Source: Eudromia elegans
Taxonomy: Eukaryota > Chordata > Aves > Tinamiformes > Tinamidae
Length of the DNA: 64,000 bases
Assembly: GCA_003342815.1 (NCBI GenBank)
Contig: PTEX01000059.1
Span: 3,869,274 to 3,933,273, forward strand
Reading direction: 5' to 3'
The translations under genes and the position numbers were made by a program. Below the pieces are notes generated by a model. It did no database searches. It worked only from the letters and a program-made list of their open reading frames with translations, and was not told the DNA's origin. Shown here one piece after another: positions 29,472-41,250 of this stretch (positions are counted from its first letter, which is position 1; the number at the start of each line of letters is the position of its first letter).

Positions 29472-29521
29472 GAGAAAGAGAGAAAGAGAGAGAGAAAGAA
29501 AGAAAGAAAGAAAGAAAGAAA
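28985..29521 (+). repeat. Long GAAA-type microsatellite and purine tract
   Basis: A tract of more than 500 bases is almost entirely purine on the plus strand. Its flanks are irregular GAAA/GAGA/GGAA. The core, 29211-29394, is nearly perfect (GAAA)n interrupted by one ambiguous base N at 29299. The G residues fall every fourth base up to 29295, but after the N the next G is at 29302, so the register shifts by one base there. Because the unit contains no stop in several frames, the tract opens frames of more than 200 codons on both strands; these are artefacts. Such a homopurine mirror tract can form triplex DNA and is prone to length change and assembly error. Confidence 0.98.
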
Positions 29522-32500
29522 ACAGCAAACAAGAGCAAGAATGCAAGAAAAGAAGATAGAAATAAAAAAGAAAGTGAGTATAAGTGTAGAAGCTGTAGGA
29601 GAGAGAAGAAACGTGTCCTACTAGGCAAAATTTAATGAGAACCTCAATTTCTCAGTGTGAGTTTGCAAAGGATGAAAGATATGAATGTTGATTTCACAGG
29701 GAATCTGATTTTCAAAAGTTCAATAATTTTTAGTCCTTAAAAAAACCCAAAAACCTGATGCCTTACTCATTACTGATATACTACCAAAATGCACGTAACA
29801 GACTTTTTCTCCTTTTTTCCACACACATCGGTCTTATATATTTGATGATTTGTTCCTATCATTTGTTCATAGGAAGCTACAGGTTACAATTCTTGGAGGC
29901 AAAGAAGAAAGAGATAATTCCTTCAGCATGGTTTTGGTCTTACTTTCAAGAATGAAACAATGATGTGACTCACTGTTCTGCTATACAATGATGTCTAATA
30001 CATTTCAAAATTTTCATTTTGAGTAAATGGCAAGTAGATATCTTCATGAAATTGCTCAGATTAAACTTTAACATATATCTATAATAGGGCATGTGACCAA
30101 AGCCAGTCATTCACAAATCAGAAGTGAGGAACAGATCTAAACTGTTTCTATGTTTTGATTTTTTATTTACTTTTAAATAAGAATGGTTAGATCTTTGCAA
30201 CTATATCCTGGTTTTTTGGCATTAAAAGCCGTCGATCAAGCTTCCAGAAGATACATAGGGGGCTTGTTAGAAACACGACGTATTACAAGATGTGATAAAA
30301 TCGCCAAAGGCTGCCACAAGGAAGGCTTTATGCTGGTGCTGTTTCACAGCCTGTTTGCTTGCACAAAAGGTAAATCCCCACAGCTCCATCTCCAGCTGCC
30401 TCCTATGTGTCAGCCAAGGTGGGAGGACTCACATGCATGTGCCTACTTCCCTTGGGACCCCAAAGAATATCCTCCTAAAAATGCACCTTCATTTTTAGTT
30501 CAAGCAGAATCTATTCCTCATTCTCCTTCTTAATCTCTTCAGTCACTGCCAAAGTCTTTACTCAGATATGGACAAATAAATAAATAAATAAAATAACTTA
30601 CAAAAAATAAGCAGAATGCAATTTCTGCCAACCAAATACTACTCAAGGGCAGAAGATTTGGATCCATTTATTCTTGAAACTCCAGAAGCAGCTTTTTATG
30701 CTAAACAAGAGAGAAAAAATAGAAAACCAAGAGTTGAGGCTTCTGTTTTTTCAGCCACAGTTTTATTTCCTTTTGTTTCTTGTTTAGTTATAACACATGC
30801 ATCTCTGGGTACACACAGCACTGCCAACAGCACTCAGCCTTCAGCATAATAGAGTTTACTTTGCTGTGACAATATTAACACTTGCACTTTCTTAGTGGCC
30901 TTTAAGTGTGTGATACTAAAGTAGGTTTTTAAATTTTAGTACTTTTATAAATAAAAAAGAGGAAAGCTAGCAACTGTGCAGGTTGGTTAAAACAATGAAG
31001 AAAAGGGCAAATGGCTGTGACATTAAATCATCTTTTTCAAAAGCATCTATTGCTAATGAACCTACTCCAAATATTTAGACGCTATTTAGTTTAATTCATT
31101 TCCAAATGCCAAACTATTTCTTAATGCCAAAGAGTGACTACAAAAGACATTTTTGTTTACCTTAATATTAACTGTTCTGTCTCGATTACTGGAAAACTGA
31201 AAAAAAAAAAGTGATCAAATGGGAGATTGCCAGAAGGAATCAAGCGGTTAGTGGTACAAGACTCTCTGCTGTGCGAAAGCACCTCTGCCTCAAAAAGCAA
31301 CAGGAGATTTGCAAAATCCTGCTTCAAACCAGCAACGATTTTAAGGCAACTGGTGTATGCTTATATTAGCACTTTTCACACCTTCTTTACAACATCCTGC
31401 ATGAATTTATTTCTTCTCCTGTAACGGAGGCATAAAGTAGTACAAAGAGATGCAAAAAACCCACTCTGTTGTTTGTAATGGAGGAGATTATTTGTGATGT
31501 TGTGATATTTCTGTAGCATTGTGGTCTCCTCAGAAACCAGAGGCCATAGTTGTTTCACATGAGGAGGCTGGGGCGCCTGAGTTATCGCAGGGAGGAGAGG
31601 TTGTTCGGGCGGGAGGGAGGTGCCAGCACGTGCGCCAAGCGTATGGCTGCTGCTGATGGAGAAGCGAGTTTCAGTGAACAAGCATGTTCTTTGTCATGCA
31701 GAAGAGATGCTTCGTTAATAAGGAGTTAAGGGGCATCACTCAGGCTCTGTGCAGGCGTGGAACGGGAAGGGGGCATTCCTGACCCGTATGGTGTAACCCA
31801 GCTCTCACGGCACCATGGCTGAACAGGCCAGAAGGTTGCTTTTTCTGAAAGCAGCACATAGACTCGCATTCTAGGCTTTTATATTTAAACTCTTGAACTA
31901 AAGTGTGTGGCAACTCCCAGCAGGAAAATATCCTACAGTGGCTCAATGTGCAAACACAGCCATGAACTGAGCACTTAAGTGCATGTGCAATATTTTTTTA
32001 AGCAGAAAAGTAGCTAAGCCACTCACCTTACTGTAGAGCTTAGACTAAAAATACAGACTGGCTGCTCTTGCTTTGGCTTATAATAACCACCCAAAAAGCT
32101 ACAGTGAGACTCTTGTGCTAACAAAACTTTGCAATGCTTGGGTTGCAAATGCTGGCTTTTATTTTTAATTAGTTTAAAAAACTTATTCAGTATCAATTTT
32201 AGATTTTTTCTGTTAATGCATGAAATCCAAGTATGAGGCCTAACATTGCTGCCAGTCTATCGGAAAAGAATATCAGTTTGTGCTTCTTACTACCTCCCCC
32301 AGTCACCCAATGGGTGAATTCTGTAGCCTGCCTTGTTAGTGGCACAGCAGGAAGCAAAAATGAAACCGAGTTGTTTGTATAAGATGAGATGTTGGGCTGC
32401 CAACTGTTATAAATCTTGTGCTACTTAAAGCTTCAGCTTTTCTTCAAGACTACTCCACCCCCTACTGTGGTTTCAAACTGTTGGAGCGGCATTAGGAGAC

Positions 32501-32689
32501 ACAGCTGAAAGCAGTAATATTGGCATTTGGGGAAGGGGGAGAAAAAGGGGAAGTGTGATGAAGTGGCTAGACACAAATGTTTTAGTGGAAGAGCCACACG
32601 TGCAGGTCCCTTAGCTACAGAGCTTTGGGTGCTGTGGCTTTGGGAAGGGGGTTTGCCCCCTGCACTGTTTACCTGCAGCCATACCTATT
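29522..32689. other. Intergenic, no gene recognised
   Basis: Contains the (AAAT)n run at 30.57 kb. A short, modestly CpG-bearing stretch at about 31565-31670 (GGGGCGCCTGAG, GTTCGGGCGGG, CACGTGCGCC) could be a small regulatory site. No gene seen. Confidence 0.65.
30571..30594 (+). repeat. Short (AAAT)n microsatellite
   Basis: About five AAAT/AATA units, with a poly(A)-rich run following. Confidence 0.85.
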
Positions 32690-33100
32690 ACCGCCAGCTT
32701 GGCTGGTAAGTGTAACTGCTTGTAACCTCACACGAGCACTACCACTGTCATATCCTATTAAATGAGCTATAATTGTAGCCTAATAGAGTGCAATAACCTA
32801 AAAGTGATAGTGCATGACAGCACCTGTCAACACGTCACAAAGGATCGTGCAGAATGCTGAATTATACCCATTTTATACCACACTAATGAGGCAGCTCATT
32901 CCGAGCCAGTCGTAAATAAACAGGTTTTCAGTTTCTTTCTACGCCATAAGAAGCATTGTTTTGCACAGAGACCCACTGAAGTCACAATAAGGTGATCTCC
33001 CAACTGATAGAGCATCACGGTGTGGCCATTAATGACAATGATAATGTTGCTTTTATCATTATTATATGCCCAATAAAGCTTTAATATAAAATAGATCTAT
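32690..33100. promoter_or_regulatory. Candidate conserved non-coding element
   Basis: Dense motif-like sequence: AGCTATAATTGTAGCC, CACCTGTCAACACGTCAC, ACCACACTAATGAGGCAGC, GTAAATAAACAGG (forkhead-like) and CCATTAATGACAATGATAAT. There is no open frame and no repeat match. Of the blocks in the window this one looks most like a vertebrate developmental enhancer, but no comparison could be made. Confidence 0.35.
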
Positions 33101-36100
33101 TGTCCAGCAGTTTCAGCAGCACCTGAAGGACGGCCTGATATGGGCAAAATCCTCCTCCTCTGAAGATTAAGGGTTGTGCCTGGGCCTGGCCCTCCTCCAT
33201 CAATTCTGTAAGTCAGACTTGAAATTTGTATGGAAAGAGAAAAGAAAGGGAAATGACAGGAGGAAGAGGAAAGCGAGCGAGAGAGAGACTTTCAGCCAAA
33301 TCAAAAGAAAAGCAAAGGCACGAAATACATCTATAGTTGCCATTATCTTCTGTAACCTACCTGGATCAAGGTGCCTTCATTTTGAATAGCTGCTTGGGCC
33401 TCAGCAGAGAGAGCCATAAATAACCTCCTGTAGTCCTGAGCATGTTAGGAGAGGTGGATACAGCCACCTGAAGCACAGATCTGTGTGCCCCCAACCAGGG
33501 CAGAGGCCCCATACACCAAATACACCCTCTTCTCTTGCACAGGACTCAGCCATGACCTGCTTCAGCTTTTCTTCTTAGCTGAAGGTGAGGGATGGACATT
33601 GGAGCAGCGGTCGTGCTAGATGATTTCATTTTTTTCCTTTATTCCCAGTCTAAATTACTCAGGTAATGTGAGAAGAAGAAATTCAATCAGTAGCGTTTAA
33701 GCAAAGTCTGACAAATAAAAATAAAATGTATTTCTTGAGAGAGGGAGAGACTGATGAAGAGGGGATAAAGAGTATTTTGGAGAAAGAAAATATTTTTGCT
33801 ATAAGGAAAATATGGGAGTTAAGGGGAAGGAACCCAATACAGCCTGAAACAAGCACTAAATCCTGAACTAAATCTGTTTGTTTGAGAACTCTCACAATCA
33901 CTGCCCACAGGGCCCATGAAATGGATGTCTTTTGGGATCCCAGTAAAATAACCTCTGTTACTTCTTTAATCTGTCCATTATTACATAGGAAGAAAGAGTT
34001 TGAAAACACAGGCTACAAAAGATGCAGCAGCTCTTCCATCATAAGTGAAAAACAGCAATTTGGCCTTTGTAGCTTCCTGCTCTATCTTAACATCTAAGCT
34101 GTGGGGGAAATCAGACACGGGATTTTGGCTGTGTTCAGCTCCATAATGCAGCCAGGATCCATTCATTGCGGGAATGCTCACTACTAGTTTGCTGCAGAAA
34201 TTATGACTTTATAATTCCGGTATAATCCATGTCACTTACCCACGTATTGATATCACACACTACTTATTGTTTTAATTCTCAGAATTTCTAATTCATCAAT
34301 AGTGTTTTGATGGACTGTTTAAGAATAACTACCTTATTTGTCAAATCTTATTTACAGGTTATTATATATTTATCTATTACTGTATAAAAACCTATAGAAT
34401 GGTCTTACTTGAATATTCTCTCCATACTCTTACCTTTTCAACAGATGAATGGGATGAGAATTATGTCCTTCATCCATCTCAAACAGAAGTGAGTTAAAAA
34501 TCACTATTCAAAAATTATACTGTCATTTTCCTCAGAAGTTATTTTCAATCATTCTTCCAACAATGAGCTATCCCATACAGATTAGATGGAATGACTGTCC
34601 TTATTTTCTGCAGAAACAGAACAGGCCAAAATTGTTCATGACTTTGGTTTCATTTGGCTAACATTTTTTACTGAAAAAATACTATTTCAAAATGCCAAAA
34701 TAAATTATTTTCAGATTTTCAGAATATTTTATCCTTTCTCCTCAAAAGTTAACTTTTCAAAATCAAAAATGCACTTAATGAGCACTTAAATTCCTCCAAA
34801 TAATGTAAACATTTATCACATTTGAGCCCAAGTGATTTTTTCACTTTTTTTTTCATTTTGCCAAGAAATCCAATAAAATTTGATGTTTCAAATCAACCCA
34901 GAATGAAGGGGGTTTTTTTGTTCAGTTTGTCCACTGAAGTGAAAAATCAATTATTCACACAGCTCTACTTTAAAATTACTTGGAACTATCTAATTGTGCA
35001 TGTAGGCAGTCACTTACTGTGTGATCTTATTACTACTTTCCTAATTCTTGATCTTTCCCCCCATAATTGTTGTTATATTTTGGTCTAAGTCAAAGTGTAA
35101 ACTGTTATGGGCAGAGACTTTGCCCCCCAGTGTCTCTGAAAAAAGTGTATACAACAATAATCCCTATATCTGTGGTATAGAAATGATACATGTCCATCAG
35201 CCTTCCCTAATACTTTCCTGTCACTACAAGTGACATCCCCAAACTTTGGGATTCACAGCCCTCTATTTTCTCCTGAAAGTAACAATTCAATATTCCAAAC
35301 TAATCATTAAACCTTTTGCATTGGCCCCTTCTACTGCTGTGAGAATTTAATACCAACTCTAGTAAGGAATTACAGCAGAAACCTTTAAAATCTCCATAGA
35401 AGAGGGAGAGCTAAATGTTTGATTTCAAAACTGGAAAGCAGATGAAAGAAGCAGCAAATGACAGAGAAGGTTGGAAGAGCCTAGTTTCTGCCTGCTTGCC
35501 AATGTTGGCAAAGGAAGAATAGATAGACGACTGAATGGCTCTTGGTGTACATATAATTACCAGATCATTCAAATACATCTTTATCTTCAACTGTCTCTTC
35601 CAGCTTTTTTTGTTGTTTGGTTTGTTTGTTTTTAAAAGAAATATGTGGTAGTGTTTTCTGCTCCCTGTTCAGGCTGGTAGGGGTTTACTTCAGTGGACAT
35701 ATACCTCATTTGCAGTGCAGTAGCAGAGATATTTTTGTGTCCCAAGAACTGTGCTTTATACAATCAAGGATTTGCTGTAAAAATGTTTTATTGCCCCTCA
35801 ACACCAAGTAGATATTTCATCCTGACTCAGACAAACAGCAAAGACAAAATCTCACTGCAGCAATCATAGAAGAGAAAGCAATGTTGCATTCATACAGTAG
35901 CCCCCAGATTACTCTCAATCAGTCAAAAATAATTCCTGTGTTGTTCTATGTTTTAATGTCCTCATAAAATTTTACTGCCCTCCTTTTCATCCTATAACTA
36001 ACAACATAGTTGTCACAAATATGCTCTCAAACAGCACGGGCCACAGCCTAAAAAACATTTTTATGGAAAAAAAAAACCCAACCTTTTTGCCAACTTCTAA

Positions 36101-36589
36101 AACAAACCCCTTTCTATTTGCAAAGCCTTTCCCATACATCCTCTATACATAGTTCATACAAAGTCATCGTTCTCTGGCTCTGCACGAGACCAAAGCTGAA
36201 ACAGAATCTCTATATTAGACTATTGCTTTATATTTCAGGGCACTGAGTAAGTAACTGGTTGAGTAGAGTGTAAATGCTTGCCATAAGCTTCCATTGAAGT
36301 TCTCACACTAGTCTAAAAAACTGTAATTCTTACCTTGTCCTCCACCATTGCATATTTTCTTTGGACAAAAACAGCTCATAAAAGACCCCATATTAACCCT
36401 AAACATAGAGAGTAGCAAAAAAACAGACCAAAAGATAAGACTGGTGCCAGTCACAGCATCCGCTAGCTCCTGGCCCAGGCCAAGATCCTGCACACAGTGC
36501 TTGGGAAGGAATGGCTCCTGAGAGCAGGGCCACAAGGGACAACCCTCAGATCAGTGTCCCACATCAGTGGCAGGAAACTACATGCCATT
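33101..36589. other. Intergenic, no gene recognised
   Basis: AT-rich unique sequence. Frames at 33683-34009 (minus) and 33882-34097 (plus) overlap and lack domains. Confidence 0.7.
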
Positions 36590-37080
36590 TTGTATGTAGG
36601 GGACATATTACAGAATAAATTGTAGCTATTTAATTAACTGTACTTCGCAGTTCTATATTATTAGCTGCTGAGGGCAACTGGCTGCTTGGCACTGTAGGCA
36701 GTGTCGATTACATGCGCAGCCTCAACTTGCTAATTGAGTAAGAGCAAGTGTGCACAGCTCAGCTGGCTGCTGTCCCAGAGCCTCCTGCACCCGTAGCGCA
36801 AGTGTCTCGGGTTTTCCTGCTGGACATGGGGGGCAATGATGTGCATTAAAGTAGATTCACTTCTCCAACCGACACATGGGGAGCAACTTGCCAACCGTTT
36901 GCTCGCTCCACGCTAACAAATTCAGGCCCTAATTCGAAAGGGCTGTTCTGGGAACGGAAGGAGGCTTTCTTCTGCTCAGCCGAGTTTCTAAAAGAATCTT
37001 TATCAGAAGCCCAAGTACCACCCACATTCGCCAGCTGACACCTTGCGTCAGATTCTGCTCCTGGTTTTGTAAATTCCACG
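36590..37080. promoter_or_regulatory. Candidate conserved non-coding element
   Basis: Contains GTAGCTATTTAATTAACTG, GTGTCGATTACATGCGCAGC, CAACTTGCTAATTGAGTAAG and further CpG-bearing sequence to about 37080. It lies next to a homopyrimidine tract. The 112-codon minus-strand frame that crosses it owes its lysine-rich start to that tract and is not convincing. Inference only. Confidence 0.3.
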
Positions 37081-37125
37081 AAGACTCCAAGGACAGCTGA
37101 AGTGCAACAGTAAATACATTTTGGG

Positions 37126-37176
37126 TCTCTTTTTTTTCTTCTTTTTTTTTTCCTCTCTTTTTTTTCTTTTTTTTTT
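37126..37176 (+). repeat. Homopyrimidine tract (51 bases)
   Basis: An unbroken run of T and C on the plus strand, mainly T blocks separated by C, CTTC and CCTCTC. It accounts for the lysine-rich open frames on the minus strand here. Confidence 0.95.
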
Positions 37177-38479
37177 AATTGCAATTCCTTTGCTATGCCA
37201 GTGGAATTTAGAAAGATCAGTGGAAATGATACAGACTTGTGTAATGCTTGACATCGATTTCAGCAGCATCTGAGCTCTCTACAAAAGAACTTTGCAGTTT
37301 AATTAGAATGGCGTACATCCAGCAACTGTGTTCAGAATAAACAAAAATTAGAGCATAGGGATGAATTTTTTTTTCCAAACAGTAGCTCAACAGGGAGAGG
37401 GGAGAATTTAATTACACTCATACATTCACAATTTGTTTTAGAAGTACTCTGCCAGGACAATTGCTTTGGGTTAAAAGCCCTGAGGATGCCCAAAAAGCTA
37501 AGTCAGACTGTGTGCATACTGTCTAGTGGGTGAAAGGAGGAAGTCATATTAGGCCTCTGCTCAGGATCTTCTTTTCATTGTTTGAGCTCTGCAAAAAGTA
37601 GGGGAAATAATATGAGAAGCCTGATTTTCTTCATATATGATTTCCTATTGTTTGAATTCTTCCTCTTGATGAAAGTATCACGGATAAAATAAAGCACATT
37701 AGCTTTGATCTGAGCCTTTCCCAGCAGCCCATAAAACACATCTTTGTGCACCAGCATATGAACAACACCAATAAAAGGGGTGCACTTAAGGGCAAGATTT
37801 TATGGATCCATCTGCCAAGCATTTCTTTGCAAGAGGAGAAACACATCACGATTCTAAGCAGATGCCAGGACTCACCAAATCATTTATTGCCAGCAAAACA
37901 TCAAGCCAATTTGGTGCTCTCTGCAAGCTGTTTCCAGAAGAATCACATTGCCCTTGATATATTTTTTATTCTTCTTCACAAACAATGGATTTGAGTTCTC
38001 CGAATGGATGCATCCAATTGTATTCATGCTTTGGCTATGTGACGAGGTGTGAGATGCAAGCTTAGCCTTAGAGCTGCTCTGTGATTGCCCAAGCTGGTCT
38101 CTACACTTCAGAGCAGAGTCTGAAGGAATTACTGAAGCGTTGACTGTAAGGGCCCTCTTCAGGAAAAGGAGCATGGCAGGAAATGACGCCAAGGACACTA
38201 AAACCTTCCTCCGTGACCAAGTAGGGTCCCAGTTTGCAGGTTCATCTGAGTTCCGCCCCTGGGCTGACGGTGAGGATCCAGAGGACGCTGCATTCATAAT
38301 CAGTGAAGGAGATGACACATTCAGCCTTCCTGCGCATAGGTCCTGAGCTTTGAGAGTGGCAGAACAGGCGTTGCCACTGCATAAAACTGGTCAATGATAT
38401 GCAGCAAACAGAAGTGCACTCACTGCTCAAGGACATGTATAAGCAAATGGGATGTCACCACCATAGGGCACAGCCATCA
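37177..38479. other. Intergenic, no gene recognised
   Basis: A 144-codon minus frame (37884-38318) overlaps plus frames and shows no domain. Sequence at about 37290-37450 is AT-rich with homeobox-like cores and might be regulatory. Confidence 0.65.
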
Positions 38480-38562
38480 CAGTATGGAATAATTTCGTTT
38501 GGAAGGGACGTTTGGAGGTCATCTGCTCCAACCACCTGCTCAAAACACATCTGAAAAGTCTC
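38480..38562 (-). mobile_element. CR1 LINE fragment, extreme 3' end
   Basis: The plus strand reads ATGGAATAATTTCGTTTGGA, then AGGGACGTTTGGAGGTCATC and TGCTCCAACCACCTGCTCAA. This is the reverse complement of the CR1 3' terminus, so the element lies on the minus strand. Only about 80 bases are recognisable, and the right-hand limit is uncertain because GC-rich sequence of unknown origin follows. Confidence 0.85.
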
Positions 38563-38619
38563 CAGATGAACATCCTTCCCTTTCTTTCATGTTCCCAGTC
38601 GTCTTCCCTTTCCTGGTAG

Positions 38620-38875
38620 CTGCGGCAGATGCGGGGACACCGCAGCATGGCTCAGGAGAGGCGGCCATCCAACCTTTCCTGCCCAGGCCTCCAAAAGCCC
38701 TTTGCGAGCTGCAGACACGAGGGCCAGAGCGGCCCGTGCGCCCTGGGGGAGACGCGCTGTTTGCCGAGCGCCTCCCGCGCACCTGGGTGCCAGCGAGCCC
38801 TGGCCGCCCAAATGTTTGTGCAGAGGGAACGCGGGGAGCAGGAACGTGATCCGATGGAATCGCGAGCCAGCTTTA
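38620..38875. promoter_or_regulatory. CpG-rich patch (CpG-island-like) without a recognised gene
   Basis: CpG dinucleotides are frequent (for example GACGCGCTG, GAGCGCCTCCCGCGCACC, GAATCGCGAGCC) against an otherwise CpG-poor background. Frames are open on both strands at once, as expected from GC-rich sequence rather than a gene. It begins just past the CR1 3' fragment. It could be a promoter of an unrecognised non-coding RNA or an orphan island at a distal element. Confidence 0.5.
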
Positions 38876-38884
38876 GCAAACACG

Positions 38885-39040
38885 GGCTCTAATTAATTTT
38901 TCCCTCCCCTTGTTTACCCAGCTTTGTATGTAACGGAGAGCTGAACCGGGCTTATCGGTAATTACCAACAGCGCTGGAAACTTTGCGCGTCACGATGCTG
39001 CATGACTGCGCAAGGTGGCAATCCGTGAAGACGGGTGGGT
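38885..39040. promoter_or_regulatory. Candidate conserved non-coding element between CpG-rich patches
   Basis: CTCTAATTAATTTTTCCCTC, TTATCGGTAATTACCAACAG and TTTGCGCGTCACGATGCTGC form an AT/CpG mix between two CpG-rich patches. GGTAATTACC is a perfect palindrome (about 38957-38966). Role inferred, not shown. Confidence 0.3.
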
Positions 39041-39179
39041 TTTTTTATTCGTTTGTTAGGAATATTTCAAAAAACTCACAAAACCCCCTCCTGTCCCTCA
39101 TTAGCACTCCCACGGCAGGGTGAGAGAAAGGGACAGTGCAGGGCAGAGCTGCATCCCATCAGGATCTGATTGTGAAAGT

Positions 39180-39560
39180 TTCCCTTACGGAAAAGGCCAC
39201 GTTCTGGATCCGGCCACGGAGGCTCTCCCGGCAGTCCGGCTCCTGTGCTGGGGCTCCAGCAGCCGCTTTCCCAGCCTGCGAATTGCATTTCCCCATTCCA
39301 TAGTGACACCTGCTGGGAGCAACGAGCCGATGGAGCGGAGACTCCCGCTCCGCTCATCGCAAGGCAGAGGCTCTCCACGCAATTGGGCAGGCTGGGCTCC
39401 CCCTTCCCTCACAGATTGAGATGGGATCTTATCCAAGGGAGAAGGGATCTCTGCAGAATGATTAACTCTGAGAGGGGCAGCCCCTCAGGAGCAGGAGAGC
39501 AGAGCTGCAGGGACGAGGAGGCTGTTCAGATGCAGAGGGCCCGGTGTGGCAAGGGGAAGC
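39180..39560. promoter_or_regulatory. GC-rich patch with moderate CpG
   Basis: This is GC-rich sequence with moderate CpG density (GATCCGGCCACGG, CCCGCTCCGCTCATCGC). Overlapping frames of up to 203 codons on both strands show no recognisable domain or biased composition and are read as GC-driven chance frames. Confidence 0.4.
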
Positions 39561-40590
39561 AGGGACAAATGTGTCCCCCTTTGCAGAAGCTGAAAGGTTG
39601 GCCCAGAGAGAGGGTTGTTTTACACACATTCGTTTCTCACAGTCCTGCAAAGGTTCCTTCCCCTGCAGGAGGACAAGATATGGGACCACTGTCTGTGGTC
39701 GGATCCTGTGTGGCCCTTCCCATGGCAGCCTCGCCTGCAGCTTTCCTGTGTTTTCTCCATTTTGCCATTTACCATCCTTATCCATTTGCATCCCATCGTG
39801 CCTGGCATGTGGGCTGCGATCCCGCAACACATGTGTGCAATAACTGGGGAAACTGAGAAATCCTGCCCTAACCCCATGCTATGCCTTCCCCCTACTCCAA
39901 GCCGAAAGGGAAATTTGGCAGGAAAAGTGCCAAAATGTTTTAGAAATAAATGACAGACACCAGAGTCATCACACGTCTTCAGAGGCAGGATAGTAATTTC
40001 TGTAATGTATTTTTAACAGTGAGGAGTGATGGGAGGGAAGCCACTTAAACCTAATGCAAACGGAGGATTTGTCAGCTGCGCAGTTTGTATAATGTCATAT
40101 CCAGGAAATGTTATAAAAATTGAGGGATTACGGAGAGGAGAGACATTTCTAAAATTGGAGGCCTCCTTTTAGGGCTTTAACCCCCCCCAACTCCTCTTCC
40201 AGATCAGTGGGAATGCTCTTCCTCAAGGAAGAGAGGGAGCCGATCTCAGAAATTTTGACAGCTCTTTAAGCTTCGTGTTACTTAAGAAACTCTCCTCTCC
40301 CTCTCCTCACTACCTCTTCTAGTTTTTGCCAGCCGCTACACCTCCTCATTTCAGCTCTTCAGTGATCCTAGAACATTTTAGCCACAGCAGGGCAGTCTCC
40401 AAATGCTTCCAGTCCATTTTCTTCCTCCTTTCCAGACAGCGGCAGCTTCTGTGACCAGAAACCCTGTCTAATACGGAGGCTTCCTGCTGTTTTGCTTTAG
40501 GTTCTGGCCTCAACTTAAAGGTGTTAGCAATGGGACCGCGTGACCAGCTGATGCACAGTGACAGCAGATAGGAACACATGTGGAAATTCT
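39561..40590. other. Intergenic, between GC-rich patches
   Basis: GC content falls through this stretch. About 40000-40140 carries GTCAGCTGCGCAG and GTATAATGTCATATCC and could be regulatory. No gene recognised. Confidence 0.6.
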
Positions 40591-40700
40591 TCACAGCAGT
40601 GCTTTGAGAGGGTTAATTGCACTGACCTCATTTAAAAAGCACTTTGAGCTCTGTGGATGAATAAAACTGTATAAAAATATGTATTATTGTTATTAATATG
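40591..40700 (+). repeat. Ancient CR1/L3-like repeat tail
   Basis: The order GGTTAATTGCA, AAAGCACTTTGAGCTCTGTG, GATGAATAAAACTGTATAAA and a closing TATTATTGTTATTAAT matches the generic 3' tail of old amniote L3/CR1-like and related SINE elements, which carry 'aaagcgctttgaga ... ggcgctatataaa ... tattattatta'. The body of the element is not recognisable. Confidence 0.55.
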
Positions 40701-40984
40701 GATATTGTGTATTAATATTTATGCCATTCTCACGGCTAATTATTTAAGGAAGAAATTGTTGAAGCACTTGCTTATAGCAAAAAGCGTCGCAGAACCCCAG
40801 AAGTGGGAGTCTGGTGGACTGCAGGGTCTAGCACCCCACCGGGGGCTGTCTTGCTCCATAAACGGCATGCATCATTATTAAGGTAATTTAAAACTTGTGT
40901 TAAGGGGAGATTATGTTTACGCGCGTTAGCCTTAGTTGTGTTAACCAAGATTTAAGCAGATAGCACCCGAGCTGAAAGCAAATG

Positions 40985-41250
40985 CCCCATGAGGGCTGGA
41001 GAACAGCTATGCCGCGTCAGCAGCTCTGCCCCAGCCCCGTGCGTGCTTCCAGCTCCGCTCCGGGAGGAGCGACGAAGCCCTCCAGGGGCCGGGCGCTCCG
41101 TGCCCCTTTCCCACGGCAGCCCCGCACGGCAGCCCCGCGTCACTCCCCACGTTCCTGCAGTGAGCGCAGAGCTCTGCACGTCCGTGTGCCCCTCTGCAAG
41201 CCTCGCTGCAGGAGTATCCAGCGCTGGACCTTCCCCTCTCCATAAAATCG
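40985..41250. promoter_or_regulatory. CpG-island-like patch without a recognised gene
   Basis: Roughly 20 CpGs occur in about 250 bases (for example GCCGCGTC, GGGCCGGGCGCTCCG, CCCCGCGTC), the strongest CpG cluster in the window. It includes a 13-bp tandem duplication. Frames are open on both strands simultaneously. No exon of a known protein was recognised. It could be a promoter of a non-coding RNA or an orphan island. Confidence 0.55.
41112..41137 (+). repeat. 13-bp GC-rich tandem duplication
   Basis: CACGGCAGCCCCG occurs twice, head to tail with no spacer, inside the CpG-rich patch. Confidence 0.9.

Noticed and set aside
28905-29628. Frames of 206-239 codons on both strands rich in Lys/Glu/Arg or Phe/Leu/Ser
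   Set aside because: They are translations of the GAAA microsatellite, which lacks stops in several frames. They do not represent a protein.
38140-38346. Short plus-strand frame (68 codons) containing an acidic stretch
   Set aside because: It overlaps a longer minus frame, has no domain, no splice context and no similarity that I recognise.
39245-39856. A 203-codon plus-strand frame in GC-rich sequence
   Set aside because: Frames are open on both strands at once because of high GC. Composition is random, no domain is recognisable and splice sites are not evident.
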